This document shows, piece after piece, positions 63,445-64,000 of a stretch of DNA of 64,000 bases; the stretch's first letter is position 1; each line of letters opens with the position of its first letter. The position numbers were made by a program, and so were the translations under genes. The notes below the pieces were generated by a model, which saw nothing but the letters and a program-made list of their open reading frames with translations, was not told the DNA's origin and did no database searches. Origin of the DNA: Poecilobothrus nobilitatus (lineage: Eukaryota; Arthropoda; Insecta; Diptera; Dolichopodidae); NCBI GenBank assembly GCA_947095535.1, contig OX352774.1, positions 259,877,843 to 259,941,842 on the forward strand. The letters run 5' to 3'.

Positions 63445-63745
63445 CTCTTTCCTCAAATTAAAATAACCGTGACTGTGGAACTACCTTCAACTAAATGTTA
63501 TATCAGTTAAAGATTTCGTGACTGATGACATCGCCACTGACTAAATAGAAATACGAATAGGCCGATTCATTGTTCCCTTAGAGTTTCACTTACCTCCCTC
63601 CTTAGCTTACTCTATAACCATAGGTATATTGGTTAGCAGTTAAAGGAATCATCTCATTATATTGACTAAAGGTGAAAGTAAAAATTTAAGACTGCTAAGG
63701 AGATATTCTTGGTCTCTTTGGAAGATTCCCTCATTCTTTAGGAAA
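63445..63745 (+). mobile_element. LINE 3'-end-like fragment, inverted relative to 60.8 kb
   Basis: GTGACTGTGGAACTACCTTC, ATCATCTCATTATATTGAC, AAGGAGATATTCTTGGTCTC and TTTGGAAGATTCCCTCATTC are the reverse complement of landmarks at 60.8 kb, in the expected order. More diverged than that copy. Confidence 0.5.
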
Positions 63746-64000
63746 AAAAAAGATTACATCATCAATAATATTATAAAGAATTTAAACATTTATTTTTAAC
63801 TATAAGTCTTCGTTTGTTTCAGTGTACAATATAAGTATGTTCTTTAACTTACACATAAATATTATGTATATGTATAGTCAAATTAATTTAATTAATTTTC
63901 TTAAGAATATATTATAATTGTTTGTATGTTTATAAATACCTAAAAGAAAATTAAAAATAATATTAAGGTGAAACTATAATTCTTTGATCTATGAAATGTG

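Larger units (their letters stand above)
50081..64000. other. Region 5' of the first recognised exon
   Basis: Presumably first intron and/or upstream flank of the Beat-family gene. A signal-peptide exon ending in phase 1 should exist here or beyond 64 kb, but no minus-strand ATG frame with a hydrophobic start and good donor was convincing. Repeats are listed separately; 59.0-60.7 and 61.3-63.4 kb are A/T homopolymer-rich with no gene seen. Confidence 0.5.

Noticed and set aside
1..64000. CRISPR arrays, operons, bacterial promoters or rRNA
   Set aside because: Intron-containing eukaryotic DNA; the tandem repeats have no spacer structure and no rRNA sequence is recognisable.

Overview
This is eukaryotic nuclear DNA, very A+T-rich by eye, with long A/T homopolymers and frequent TACATACATATGTATG-type microsatellites. 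Gene density is low: one split gene with very long introns, and the rest intronic or intergenic sequence rich in mobile-element debris. The one recognisable protein is a Beaten-path (Beat) family two-Ig-domain protein of insects. Together with the style of the repeats this points to a brachyceran fly, perhaps a calyptrate; the species is inferred, not read directly.

Gene. On the minus strand five exons can be read with GT/AG sites and compatible phases: 49872-50080, 34687-34822, 6915-7048, 4551-4673 and 2368-2557. Joined, they give about 262 residues: a V-set Ig domain (exons 1-2), a second Ig domain (exons 3 to start of 5) and a polar tail. The signal-peptide/5' exon was not found and must lie in 50.1-64 kb or beyond the window. 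A short GC-rich open stretch at 708-784 is in phase and would add a hydrophobic C-terminus; it is only a candidate last exon. The introns are about 15.0 kb, 27.6 kb, 2.2 kb and 2.0 kb.

Repeats by region. 3.4-4.0 kb: old interspersed repeat. 11.9-12.7 kb: element with terminal hairpin and three diverged tandem monomers (family A). 13.6 kb: tRNA-derived SINE. 15.1-15.6 kb: LINE ORF relic. 22.0-22.9 kb: two LINE 3'-end-like fragments. 24.45-24.76 kb: palindrome with 80-bp identical arms. 26.1-26.84 kb: inverted-repeat element followed by a minisatellite. 31.5-33.3 kb: family A relic, then an old repeat split by a foldback MITE that carries a patch copied from about 2.2 kb away. 36.4 kb: LINE 3' end with A30 tail. 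40.0 kb: SINE. 40.8-41.9 kb: family B element with a GGAC microsatellite. 42.3-43.4 kb: full-length foldback MITE. 44.8-45.8 kb: two TIR elements. 47.7-48.2 kb: SINE dimer bounded by a 14-bp target-site duplication. Upstream of the first readable exon: family B with a younger MITE nested in it (50.5-51.7 kb), a hairpin (52.0 kb), SINE (53.0 kb), LINE RNase H-type relic (53.6 kb), and a family A element expanded into a roughly 13-copy, 147-bp tandem array (56.3-58.8 kb), then LINE 3'-end fragments (60.8 and 63.5 kb).

No prokaryotic feature, CRISPR array, operon or intact transposase/reverse transcriptase gene is visible. The most interesting structures are the 147-bp array inside a Helitron/DINE-like element, the perfect palindrome, the SINE dimer with TSD, and the nested or template-copied insertions.
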